Part shown: piece after piece, positions 37,377 through 48,430 of the stretch
Position numbering within the stretch: position 1 is the first letter of the stretch
Layout: each line of letters starts with the position of its first letter
Source of the DNA: Purshia tridentata
Taxonomy: Eukaryota; Streptophyta; Magnoliopsida; Rosales; Rosaceae
Direction of reading: 5' to 3'
Assembly: GCA_003254885.1 (NCBI GenBank)
Contig: QANT01007643.1
Location: 1-64,000, forward strand
DNA: 64,000 bases
The notes under the pieces: model-generated
Databases searched by the model: none
What the model was told of the DNA's origin: nothing
What the model saw: only the letters and a program-made list of their open reading frames with translations
Made by a program: the position numbers and the translations under genes

Positions 37377-40300
37377 AATTATGTACAAAAAAAAGAAGAA
37401 GAAAGGTTATTTCTGAAATTAAAAAAACATAAATAAAATTTTATTAAAATTGAAAACAAAAAAAAGGGTATAATCGAAATTCTAAAAAATAAAAGTCAAC
37501 TTTAGATGGTCGTAGGTTTACTTTAGGGGGTTTTGGAAAATGTTAAGTATATAATTGGGAGTTTTGGCAAAGTTTTATTTTGGGTAAGAGAATCAATCTT
37601 TAACTAGAGAGTTTATAAATATTTACTTATAGGATTTTCAGATTATACATCTAATATACTAAATCAGAATATTCCTATTAGACAAAATAACTTTATAATC
37701 TAATTTTTGATAAATATAATTGAAAGATTAGAAAATCTTGAAGAACAAATTGTTGATATACACAAAACCTAGCAACCTCTAGAATTAATATAGAAATTAG
37801 AAGCATTAACCATATGAAAACAACTAAACATAAGAAAATCAATCCTTTTGATAATACTAAATGGAACTATTAAGAGGAAAAAGGCAAAAAAAGGGTCAGA
37901 ACTGAAGACATCTATCCAACAGAAATAGAAGCACAAGAATTTCTTAGAAAAGGATTTGAAAAAACGCATAAACATAACAACTCATTATATAATTTAGGGA
38001 TGTAAGAAAGTAAGAAAAGTATTGTTAGCAGTATAAGTCAACAAGAAATAAGTTGTATTAGATAAAGAAGTCATATTAGATTTATTAAGTTTAGAAGCAA
38101 TTAAAGAACTTAGAAAACAGCAATACAGATTAATATATGTAGGAACAATTCTTATAGGAATAGCAAGATTATCAAGAGTACAAGTAGGAATTAAAACACT
38201 AATATATATTCATGATGATAGATGAGAAATCATGAACAAGCTGCAATAGCTATAGCTGAAATGGATCTTAATAAGAACTTAGCAATAGTAGGATGTATAC
38301 CTAATTTTTCAATGAAAATAAATGAATTTAGTCAACATATAAAAGTAAATATAAGAACAAAAAATTACAACAAAAAAAATGAATATAAAAATTTAAGTGT
38401 AAGTTCAATGTATATTGGAAAAGTTAGAAATAAATTAGATTATAAATTTAATATAGAAATTCAAGATTTTATGAAAATGTTTGGAAGTCAACATGTTAAT
38501 ATGATTGAAGCAAGACCTGTAGATAACAGTTTTTTAGAAGGAATTAAATGGAATTTACCTAATTTAAAACTTAAATAAATAATAGACAACTTATAAAAAC
38601 ACAAATTTATGAACATTTTGATAAAATAGCAGGAATAAAATTTTCAAATTATAAACAAATTGATAATAATGATATTGTAAGTAAACTTGAAGAACAAATA
38701 CATAAGGCCTTTGATAATATTGAACAAAATTTAATAGAAGCCAATTTAGATCATATAATGGATAAAATGATTGATGATATAGATAATTTAACTGAAAAAC
38801 AGTATTTAGATAAATATAAAACTTATGATCTAGGTTTACATAAAAAGAATGATGAAGAATTAGTAAATCTTATTCTTGAATTAAGACTAGAACAGAACAC
38901 AAAATACAAACAATAGCAATGATAAATATAGGAAATACTTAAAGTGTAATTAAACAAAATATAGTATCAGAATAGTTTAGAACAAAATTATCTAAACCAT
39001 AAAAAATAACTCAATTTAATGCAAAAGGAGTAGTATTAACACACTATATAAACAGTATACCAATTAGAATAGAAGGACAACAATTTAGCTTACCAAGAAC
39101 ATTAATTTCACCAGTAGGAACATATACTTTTATTATTAGACTTAATTTTCTAAAATATCTACAAGGAGGATTTGTATACACTCTTTTAGGAATTACATTT
39201 TTAAGAAATGAATAACTACAGTAGATCAAAGTAACTCTCCTAATATACACCATAATATTTTAGTCTTGAAGAACCAGAAGATTTAAAACATATAGAAGAC
39301 ATTGATGAGTTACAAACATTTGATGAGAAATATTTGAATATTCATACTTATTACTAGAACATATAGCACCATTAGAAATTTTTCATTTAGAAAAAGACCT
39401 AAAACACTTAAAGAATTGTTACAACTAAAATTAGACATAATTGATTTTATATTTAACAATCAAAAGAATTGATTGCCAATGTAATTTAATAGATCAACAA
39501 GAATTTGAACAACAAATTAGAGAACTTTTAAATTTAAAAGTAATTAGACCTTAAAAATCTAGACATAGATCAGCGTCATTTATTGTAAGAAAACATTCAA
39601 AACTAAAAAAAGGTAAAGCTAGTATTGTGTATAATTATAAAAAATTAAATGATAATACATATGAAGATAGTTATAAACTCTCTAATAAAGATGAATTAAT
39701 AAATAAAATACAAGATAACAAATATGGCTTGTCATGTCATTTGGATTAAAGAATGCTCCATCTATATTTAAAGAAAGATGGATCAAATATTTAAGAAATA
39801 TAATTCTTTTGTAGTATATATGTAGATGATATTCTTATACATAGTAAAAACAAAAATGAACATAGAAAACGTCTTAAAATTATTTTACAACAATTTAATT
39901 CTAATGGTATTACCATTAGTAAAAATAAAATAGAACTTGAAAAACAAGATATTGAATTTTTAGAAGTGTATATTAAATTAGGAACAATTCAATTATAAGA
40001 AGATATAGCTAAAAAAGTATTGGAATATCTAGATAAATTACAAGATAAAAAACAATTGCAAGCATTTTTAGGATTATTAAATTATGCAAGAAATTATATT
40101 CCTAACCTAGGAAGAAAAATAGCTATATTACATAGTAAAACAAGTAAAATTGGACAAATATACTTTAATAGTGAAGATATTGAATTAGTTCAAGAAATTA
40201 AAAAGGAAATAACAAAATTACAACCTTTAATATTACCCTTACATAAGAGTTATAAAATTTTTGAAATAGATGCCTCAACTATTGGATGAGCATGTATATT

Positions 40301-41740
40301 ATATCAAAAGAATAATAAAGAGTCCCCAAAATCTGAAGAACAAATTTGTAGATATGTTTAAGGAACAACAAGCTAGATTACCAGCAGCTGATTTATAAAT
40401 ATTAAGAATAATTAATTCAATTGAATCATTTTCTTTATTTTTGCATAATGAAAATATTTACAATTAGAACCGATTGTCAAAATATAGTTTTCATTGTAAT
40501 AAAATTAGAATTAACAAACAAGCAGCCCGAAGATGGGTTTAATTTGTTGATACTATTACAGGTAGAGGATTTAAACTAGCATTTGAAAATATTAAAGGTT
40601 CAAATAATACATTAGCTGATATTCTTTCACGCATTATTCAATAACTGGTATGGATTTCTTTGGACCATCTTCTAGTTAAAGAGCATTTGGTGATTATCCC
40701 AAAAACAGTAATGTAGTAAGAACAAAGCAGGATTTCCAGATTACAAAACTTTTATGTTTAATACTATCCGTATTCAAACAATTAGAAACAAAAAATTTCA
40801 ATATCAAACAACTTCTTTGGTGGAAGAAAAAGAAAAGGTTTTACTAGACAATTCTTGGAGCTTGAGCGATACTCAAACTGGCTTAACAAAATCTGCTCAA
40901 GAAAATTAGTAAGAGCATTAGAACAATATTTTCTGCAGAATAACTTTTTCATAAAACAATTACAAAACCAATTTTCAACTTACAAACAAACTTTTTTGGG
41001 CTAGACAATAGCCACAAAAAACTTTTGAGACGCTTTCATGTATTAAACTTGCAAAATCAAGAATTATTAGCATGAGCAATACCTCTTTTGAGCAAACTAA
41101 AGAAAATGTTATTGAGCCATTAATATCTATAGATACAGGCAACATAGTACCTTCACAAGAGGCTAATAAGCCCATAGAACTTGGTAATTTGCTTAGTTTC
41201 GAATAACTTGATATACAAAAACCTAAGGGTTAAATACGTTTTTAATCCCTGTATTTTACTCCAAAAACAAATTTGGTCCTAACTCTCAAAATATTAAGTT
41301 GTTTGATTTTAATCTTGGGTTAAATACGTTTTTAGTCCCTGTGTTTTACTCCAAAAACAAATTTGGTCCTCGTGGTTTCAAAATTCTGATTTTAGTCCTT
41401 GGGTTTTACTCCAAAAACAAATTTGGTCCTCGTAGTTTCAAAATTCCAGTTTTGGTCCTTGGGTTTTTGTCCATTTCTAATTTTGATCCTTGAGTTTTTG
41501 TCCATTTGCAATTTTCATCCTTAAATATTTATATATGTTTTTTTGACCTTTTTTAAATAGAATTTAAAAAAAAAAGAAATTATTCTTCTTACAAAAGAAT
41601 TAGTGGGGGTAAATGAGTTGCTAAAAATAAGGAGAGGTGTGATTTTTTATTTCATTTTATTTTTCAATTCTAATTATTCTATTTTATTATTTTACTCTCA
41701 AAATATTAAGTTGTTTGATTTTAATCTTTTAATTAAGAAA

Positions 41741-41856
41741 AGGTAATGTTGGATTTTTTAATGTTTAACCTTCCTCTTCATTCTCCCATTATATAAAAAA
41801 GGCAATGTTGGATTTTTGAATGTTTAATCTTTCTCTTCATTTTCCCATTATATATA
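41741..41856. repeat. 69-bp tandem repeat inside the long-TIR element
   Basis: AATGTTGGATTTTT(T/G)AATG and TCTTCATT(C/T)TCCCATTATAT occur twice with a period of about 69 bp. The repeat ends at the border of the nested Helitron. Confidence 0.7.
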
Positions 41857-42129
41857 CTAGTCTCTTGCCACGAGTGTTGCACGTTTTCTAAATATTTAAT
41901 TAAAAATTTTAATAATTTATTTGTTTTAAAATAATAGTTGTGTGGAAGTAAGTTGCTAAAAATAAGGGTGTAATACTATTTTTTTGTTTTTTTTAATTTT
42001 AATTATTCTATTTTACATTTTTGTTTTTTATTAATAAATAATATTATGAATACTTATTTTTTAAGTGGGGTATTTTTGAAATTCATAAATTTAACCATTT
42101 TACTCTTCTTCTGGCTTTATATATATAGA
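41857..42129 (-). mobile_element. Short non-autonomous Helitron, 273 bp, nested
   Basis: On the minus strand the element starts TCTATATATATAAAGCC (at 42129) and ends in CTAG (41857-41860). The end is preceded by a short GC-rich hairpin (about CGTGCAACACTCGTGG) and AAGAGA, the standard layout of plant Helitron termini. It lies precisely between A and T, the Helitron insertion site, and has no target duplication. It is far too short to encode a helicase. It is inserted in the interior of the long-TIR Mutator-like element, so it is the younger of the two. Confidence 0.75.
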
Positions 42130-42668
42130 TAAATACATGTAATTTGCAAAATACCACTGAAGGACCAAAATTGTTAATAAACGAAAATTCAAGGATCAAA
42201 ATTAGAATTTTGAAACCATAAGGACCAAATTTATTTTTCGTGTAAAACACAAGGACCAAAAATGTAATTAACCCTTCATTTATATACTTGGGCTTTGGTT
42301 ATTTTTTTCTTTTGTCGAAGTTTGGCTTTTGTTGTTATCTATTCGCATGACCAAGAAATAATGACCTCAAATACGAAGAATACCCATCTACTTGAGGAGA
42401 TGGTAACTGTGGTTTGGGGTTGAGGGAGGAGTGTTTGGGAACATTGAGATTATGGGTACAGAGTAGCACAGGACAGTAGAGATGGTTTGACAACCGTGCT
42501 GGTGAGTGGTGACAAGTTAAATAAAGTTCAACATAATCACTCAATTATAGCTCAACCGTGTTGGTGAGTAGCACACGTCATTTTGCCTCATGGCTGCCAC
42601 GTCTCCGGTTAATATTTGATTAGACTGACGACAGTAATAAATTATAAGTAAATTAAAATGTTATACAT

Positions 42669-43090
42669 TAATTTGAAAAAAAAAAATAAGAATGCAATAA
42701 GTTGTGAAACACTCCAAACATCAAGGATNTAATTTGAAAAAAAAAATAAGAATGCAATAAGTTGTGAAACACTCCAAACATCAAGGATATAAATTGTAAT
42801 TTGAATTTTGCTCTATAAAATTTTATATTCTAGAGGAGCCACACCAGCCAACGATTTGAATGTCCAATTGGTTGACAAATATGTGATATCGATTGAAATT
42901 GAAATGTTATACATTAAATTGAAAAAAAAAAGAAGAACGCAACAAGTTGTGAAATACTCCAAACATCGGGGATATGAATTGTAATTTGAATTTTGCTCTA
43001 TAAAATTTAATATTCTAGAGGGCCACACCAGCCAACGATTTGAATGTCCAATTGGTTGACAAACATGTGATATCGATTGAAATTGGCAAA
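42669..43090. repeat. 183-bp tandem repeat, with a doubled edge at an N
   Basis: GCCAACGATTTGAATGTCC occurs near 42847 and again 183 bp later, and the long surrounding sequence repeats with it. The two units, about 42730-42905 and 42906-43085, are roughly 95% alike. Separately, the 59-60 bases before and after the N at 42729 are the same except for the length of an A run. That part is best read as an assembly join, not biology. Confidence 0.7.
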
Positions 43091-44131
43091 CTAAAGAGCA
43101 TTATGGAAAGGGTGTTTTTAGGTTAAGTTAGGTCTTGTTATCATTTTGAACTAGTGTCCTCTCAAGCAAATATGAAAGGTGGTGTACCAAAAATAAAAGA
43201 ATGAAGGATTTGTTTCATCTGGGGGCATACCTTTGTAATTCAAGACATCCTTTTTAACTTGCAATATTGGTCATCTAAGCTATAAAACATAATAAGCTGA
43301 TTCAGTATCAATTCATTGATAATGAGAGTGACATTTTACTGAGTCAGAAAACTTGATTTTGAGCTCACTCCATGGTCCATATAAACAGCTTCCAATATTT
43401 TTCCCCCAAGGAGTCATTATGTCTCAAAAACCCATTTTTCAACAAGTCCTTATTGATCAAATTTTATCTAATATTACCTTCAATGTAAGTTGCAATTTTA
43501 TATAACGCAGCCAAAAATCATCTGTAACTAAAGGCAATATGTCTAGGCAGTAGGCAGTACGTATGATGGGGGATGGGGCTGCCTGCTGAAAGATACAAAT
43601 CATGTGGTCAGAATTTATCATCAATGATCATCAGATTTCTAACTTATCCTGTATAAAAACGTAAGATCCAAATTCCCAACAAAGTTATCGGTATGCATCA
43701 TTCCTCAATCTCCAATGTCACCCTGAATTTGATACTTTTTAACATGGCGCTAAGCAAACAAGATTTAGGAAAGAGTAAAACAAAAAGGTGCAGAGACTTC
43801 TTAATTGTCTGCAAGAAAGCCCTCCAAAGACAGTGGAGAGATAACCATCAAACAACCGAACAGGTACCAACATCATCCAAAAGGTATAAATTGAAACCAA
43901 AGTTGAAATAAAAAAACTGATATTAAAAACCATCCTGAGCAGTCAATAGAAAATAAACTGACACTATAATTGTCTTTCTCGTACTCCTAAGAATTGAGGT
44001 CATCAGCAACTAGCTTTACCTGTTTATTCCTAAGCCTTGATTCTGCAAGCATCATCTGTATATCTCTCCCGCTTTTTGTTTCACAAACAAAACTCAGACC
44101 CAATCAGATTGTTTAGTGCCATGGTATAGAT
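43090..44131. other. Gene-free spacer and 3' flank of the AT-hook gene
   Basis: AT-rich sequence with only short frames. The right part (about 43990-44131) is probably 3' untranslated sequence of the minus-strand AT-hook gene. No repeat with definable ends was seen. Confidence 0.4.
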
Positions 44132-45838
44132 CTAAGATTCTGTAGGTGGAATGACATCTTCCATATCACATTCCACATTGCTAATAACACCAGAAGAACT
44201 AGAGATGTGAGGTTCAACCATTATTGGTGGAATAGATCCTTCAGATGCAAGCTTGGATTCAGATGGAACTGCCTCTCCCCCAAACATTTGACTGGGCTTT
44301 GGTGCAGAGTAAACCTGTTCTTCCATCAAATCATTGGCTGATTCACTGGTTGGATCAGAAGACACACATGCAGGTTCAGCAAATACAGGAGCTTGGTTGA
44401 GTTCAAGATTCAGGCTTGTTACCACATCAGGAACCAATGCATTCTTTTCAGAACCCACATCCTGAGGTTGAATTTGAGGATCCTTACATACGGTTTCAAT
44501 GCTTGGTATGACAGCAGTTGCTGCAGGTTCAGCAAATTCAGGAGCTTGGTTGAGTTCAAGATTCAGGCTCCTTACTGCATCATGAACCAATGCACTCTTT
44601 TCAGAAGCCACTGCCTGAGCTTGAAATTGTGGATCCTTATATATGGTTTCAACGCCTGGTATGACAGAGGTTGGTGCAGGTTCAGCAAATACAGGAGTTT
44701 TGTTGAGTTCAAGGTTCAAGCTCTTTACTTCATCATGGACTGATGGACTCTCTTCAGAACCCACAGCCTGAGGTTGGATTTGAGTATTCTTAGATATGGT
44801 TTCAACACCTGGTATGTCAGCAATTGATTCAGGTGCTGTTTCTCCTTTTGAAGCTTCATTGCCCTCTACGCCATTTGGTCCTTTCATTATTGTGGCTGCT
44901 TCAACTTCATTCAACACTTTATCCTGTTCATCAACTTTATCATGCTCTGACTGTGCCATTACAGGGGCAGATTGGCTATCAGGTCCGGGCTCCAAAAATT
45001 TCTGTGGCATGACTTTTCCTCCCAAAAAAGGGACTGCATCGTTCTTTGCAAAATTATCAACCAGAGGAAAGATAACAGAGGAAGATTGGTTTTGAAGTGA
45101 TTCAGGGATTCCAGACTGAACAGTAGAGGGTTGAGTATGGTCTGGAACAGTAGGTGTTTGGTTTGGAACTGGAGGTGTTTGGTTTGGAACTGTAGGTGTC
45201 TGGTTTGGAACTGTAGGTGTCTGGTTTGAAACTGGAGGTGTCTGGTTTGGAGCTGTAGGTGTTTGGTTTGGAACTGTAGGTGTCTGGTTTGGAACTGTAG
45301 GTGTCTGGTTTGGAATTGGAGGTGTCTGGTTTGGAACTGAAGGTGTCTGGTTTGGAACTGTAGGTGTCTGGTTTGGAACTGTAGGTGTTTGGTTTGGAAC
45401 TGTGGGTGTTGGGTTTTTTACCTCAATAGGTTGCCTATTACTTTGTTCAGTTGGGCGACTAGGTATGGGAAGCTCCTTTCTTTTGCACATCTTAACATTA
45501 GGAGCAATGTCATTTGCTGCAGTAACTGGGGTGAACCTTCCCGGCATAAATACAACACCCCTCAGCTGAGTGTCAGTGTCTCCTACCTTAACATTGAGAA
45601 GATAGCCAGCATCAAATGAACCTTCAATGACACCAGAAACCATCCGACCCACCATTTCATCCTCAACTTCATCAGTTTTACCCACACTCGGTTTGTTTTT
45701 CTTCAAACTGTCAGATCCAGGAATTGCAGTCATGCTCTCTCCATGTACCAAACTCTCATCCTTACGTGGGCGTCCACGTTTCCGCTTCATAGGGGGGTCT
45801 GGCGAAAAAGAGCTCATTCCTTGATTTTGTTGATTCAT
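44132..45838 (-). CDS. AT-hook DNA-binding protein with proline-rich and EAR-like repeats
   Basis: A 568-aa protein in one coding exon, probably nuclear. It has an AT hook at residues 18-26 (KRKRGRPRK), which binds the minor groove of AT-rich DNA, and a conserved block at about 60-125 (MVGRMVSGVIEGSFDAGYLL, VVFMPGRFTPVTAAND) shared with plant AT-hook proteins such as At5g54930. A heptad minisatellite with PNQTPTV as its commonest unit fills about 144-232 in about 13 copies. Three tandem 51-aa repeats at about 343-492 each carry SLNLELN, an LxLxL match to the EAR repressor motif. The acidic C-terminal tail is low-complexity. It is longer than I would expect for the family, mainly because of the two repeat arrays. 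The start is supported by the AT hook lying just behind it. Exact function is unknown; a chromatin or repressor role is inferred. Confidence 0.85.
   Translation of the reverse strand: MNQQNQGMSSFSPDPPMKRKRGRPRKDESLVHGESMTAIPGSDSLKKNKPSVGKTDEVEDEMVGRMVSGVIEGSFDAGYLLNVKVGDTDTQLRGVVFMPGRFTPVTAANDIAPNVKMCKRKELPIPSRPTEQSNRQPIEVKNPTPTVPNQTPTVPNQTPTVPNQTPSVPNQTPPIPNQTPTVPNQTPTVPNQTPTAPNQTPPVSNQTPTVPNQTPTVPNQTPPVPNQTPTVPDHTQPSTVQSGIPESLQNQSSSVIFPLVDNFAKNDAVPFLGGKVMPQKFLEPGPDSQSAPVMAQSEHDKVDEQDKVLNEVEAATIMKGPNGVEGNEASKGETAPESIADIPGVETISKNTQIQPQAVGSEESPSVHDEVKSLNLELNKTPVFAEPAPTSVIPGVETIYKDPQFQAQAVASEKSALVHDAVRSLNLELNQAPEFAEPAATAVIPSIETVCKDPQIQPQDVGSEKNALVPDVVTSLNLELNQAPVFAEPACVSSDPTSESANDLMEEQVYSAPKPSQMFGGEAVPSESKLASEGSIPPIMVEPHISSSSGVISNVECDMEDVIPPTES
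44363..44815 (-). repeat. 153-bp tandem repeat coding three 51-aa units
   Basis: Three in-frame units in the AT-hook gene encode VET-x-x-K, a QPQAV-like stretch, SEK-x-ALV and SLNLELN-x-APxFAEPA in the same order. The period is exactly 51 codons. The units differ at many third and some first positions, so they are not very recent. Confidence 0.85.
45143..45409 (-). repeat. 21-bp minisatellite coding the PNQTPTV heptads
   Basis: About 13 copies of a 21-bp unit in phase with the reading frame (plus strand GGTGTCTGGTTTGGAACTGTA and close variants). Because the unit is a multiple of three, copy-number change keeps the frame open. The sequence is expected to vary in length between individuals. 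Confidence 0.9.
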
Positions 45839-47110
45839 ACTGCATAGACGGATGCAAAATGGCAGATTTCACACTGGTTTTTAAAATTTTCCCCTGCAAG
45901 GAAGAAAGTAATCTCATAATCTTTCCCATCTGTGTTAACAAATGGTGACTGAAAACAATATGAATAAGGTGAAATCAATTGGTCACATATTCCTATCACT
46001 CATTTTCAATCCAGAATTGATAGCCTAGAACAGTCAAATTCTATGAACTACACCAGAGCTTGAATAGTCTGGTATTTGCTAGCAAGAAACAATCCATGTC
46101 AATGCCTAGACATGCAAATGTTGCACTAAGACTTAAAGTAGGACCTCAGACCCAGCACAACTGTGATATGCACATCAGATATAGTTGTATCTAGTTGAAA
46201 GATGGTCCAATTAAAAAATCTATGGCATGACGAAGGTAGCAGTAAATTAAAAATGAGGAGGCAGTTCCTCTCTTTTCTAAGATGGGCATGGTCCATTAAA
46301 TTTGTATCCAAATGCAAAAATGTCTAATACTGACACATACATATAATCATAGTGTACTGTATCTAATACAGCCTCAAATTTACACTCAGATAAACAGTCC
46401 TGATGATACAGCCAATGTCAAGAGAACCCCAGCAGATTTAAGTAATTCCCAATTGAAAGGCTATTTCGATATAAAAGAGAGCACAGGCAAAAAAAATTCT
46501 TTAGATATCAATAATATGCATAATGTTCTACGCTACAAAATGCTAGGTAGTCAAGATAACTAGATCTAGATAAAGATATCAATAATAAGCATATTAGATA
46601 TCAACAATATGCATAAAGGTATGAAGTGAAAGATAACTAGATTTGGAACTAAATGATAGAAAAGCAACTGAAACGAGTGCCAATTATAACAGCGTATGTA
46701 GTTATTCTTTCATTGCTAATTTATAACAGCATAACACTGCTTTACCTTAATCGATTTTACAAATCTATCAGAAGTTTAAAGTTAAAACAATAACCAAACA
46801 AAATAACAATTAAATTTATTTAAATATAAGATCACACTGGAAAAATTCTAAGAGAGTCTAATTTGCAAAAGACCTCAGACAGATCCACAAATATCCTTTT
46901 CATAATATAAAGATCTCTATGGATGATCAGATCTCTACTAATTTCATTACAAATTCAATAAATAAATAAAAAAAACACCTCAATCATTAGTTAGAACCAA
47001 GATCTCGAATTCTCACCAAGATTATGATCAGGATTGAAGGATTGAGCTGTAGATCTAAACTCTTTCACGCTTGTGCCATGGGGAAGCGGAAGCGTAGAAA
47101 CATAGACAGA
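45839..47110 (-). other. Inferred 5' UTR exon and intron of the AT-hook gene
   Basis: On the minus strand a good 3' splice site (CCTTGCAG) lies at 45894-45900, 56 bases above the start codon. A CT-rich leader at about 47040-47140 ends at a GTGAGA donor (intron edge at 47016). These support a first non-coding exon of about 47017-47110 and an intron of about 1.1 kb. A second candidate leader exon ends in GTAAGT at 49303-49308. These are signals read from sequence, not proven transcripts. Confidence 0.4.
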
Positions 47111-47940
47111 GACAGAGAGAGATGGAGAGATATGGAATTTTCTCACTTATAAAGAACCCTAGTAACAATGGGAAGGATCCACGTTTAATGAGCCCATTGA
47201 CTAATAACAATTATACCTAAAAAGAAAAAAGAATGTATAAAATTTGGGCCGGGAACTTGGGAAAGAGATTGTGTCAGGCCTGTATAGTAGTCCAAACTTA
47301 GCCTATTATCCTAGCCCAGTCCATCCAAACCTCAGAAGCAAGAATATCCTCCTAAAGTGACAGTCAGGAACAGAACCAGCCCCGTCCCCTCTCTTGTTCC
47401 CCAAACCTTAGGAATTTCCAAGTGCAGTTGTTTCCCGGCCCGCATTCATGCAATTTCATTAGTACAAATATCAATAATCAGAGTAGTGCCTAGTTTCCTT
47501 CTAGACCTAAACTTCAGGCTCAATATGCAAGCATTGAACTAACTCTACCTATATGAGTAAATGAATGTATCATATTGAAATCAAGGTATGATTTCATGCA
47601 TACATAGCACCATGTCGGCTTCATCTTTTGAACCATTGATTGTTAAATTTTGATGGAGCTAATGAAAAGTTTACAATGTACTGAATTTAAAAAAAAAAAC
47701 AAGGAACGAGAGAGAGAGAGAGACAGAGAGCGATTTGGAAAATTCAATCATCTCCTCACCCACAGCTTGATTCATTTTTCCCTCTTCCTCTTTAAACAAA
47801 ATCATATGCTTCCATTTCTAATTTGGTAAATGATTAAGAATCTTACAACATGACAATGCTAAGGATCAATATTTTTCCCAAAAGCCACTGAAGCATTAAG
47901 AGATTTAAGAAACTTCTATAGGAACCCAGAGTTTTATGAT

Positions 47941-48430
47941 TTTTTTTTATAAGTAAGATTTAATTAAAAAAATAAAACACCACAGAAGCACTACCCTAGT
48001 ACACAAGCTGCCTACAAGATCTTAAAAAGGAAAGGAGGCAGCTAAATCTACCAAAGAACATAAAGAAATTGTAGGAGCACTATTTGACCGCTCAAAAAGC
48101 CATCTCAACAACTGAACCATTAATTCCATCATTGAATGTTCTGAATCATCAAAAGTTTATGTATTCCTCCCAAACTACAAGCACCACATAACACACACAA
48201 GGAGCCACATTTCAAACAGCCAAATCAGATTGTCTCATGAAGCTACAATGCCATCCTCAAAGCAAGTTGTGAACAGATCCTGACATAATCCAATTAGTAC
48301 CAAATAAAAACAAAATAAAACCCCATAACTCCTAGGCCATATGACAATGTAATAACAGATGATATTTTGATTCCCTTACATCCTCGCACATGTAACACCT
48401 AGTAATCAACACTTATCCCCGCATCATCAA
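47941..48430 (-). repeat. Possible antisense LINE 3'-end fragment
   Basis: It begins with T runs and TATAAGTAAGATTTAATT, then turns C/A-rich with CCCAAACTACAAG, resembling 22715-23040. Read on the minus strand it would end in a poly-A tail. No reverse-transcriptase motif could be read, so the family is inferred from layout only. Confidence 0.3.

Larger units (their letters stand above)
35243..41225 (+). mobile_element. Endogenous pararetrovirus (Caulimoviridae) fossil
   Basis: A decayed, A-rich copy of a plant pararetrovirus, closest in motifs to badnaviruses and florendoviruses. Parts in order: a possible promoter and leader, then a primer-binding site TGGTATCAAAGC at 35794-35805 (initiator Met tRNA); a coiled-coil-rich region (about 36150-36780 and 37640-37800); a 30K-type movement-protein region (about 38030-38580); a helix-rich region in the place of the capsid (38580-38900); an aspartic-protease end (about 39010-39210); reverse transcriptase with a YVDDIL box (about 39590-39980); and RNase H (about 40030-40640, with the FLGLLNYARNYIPNLG connection). 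It is clearly broken, with a large number of interruptions and missing segments, and carries an inserted DNA element. It has no LTRs, as expected for this family. The degree of decay suggests an old insertion. The outer edges are approximate. Confidence 0.85.
41226..42279. mobile_element. Long-TIR Mutator-like non-autonomous element
   Basis: The left arm begins GGGTTAAATACGTTTTTAAT with several repeats of TTTGGTCCT and CAAAATTC. The right arm, ending in TGTAATTAACCC, is its inverted copy (AAGGACCAAA repeated). This end type is widespread among plant Mutator-like elements. The start of the left arm is duplicated (GGGTTAAATACG at 41229 and again at about 41320), and a 34-bp interior stretch recurs at 41282 and 41694. 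It has no coding capacity and no clear target duplication. It abuts the pararetrovirus fossil and hosts a Helitron. Confidence 0.7.

Noticed and set aside
44393-45095. Plus-strand frames opposite the AT-hook gene
   Set aside because: Antisense shadows of its repeats.
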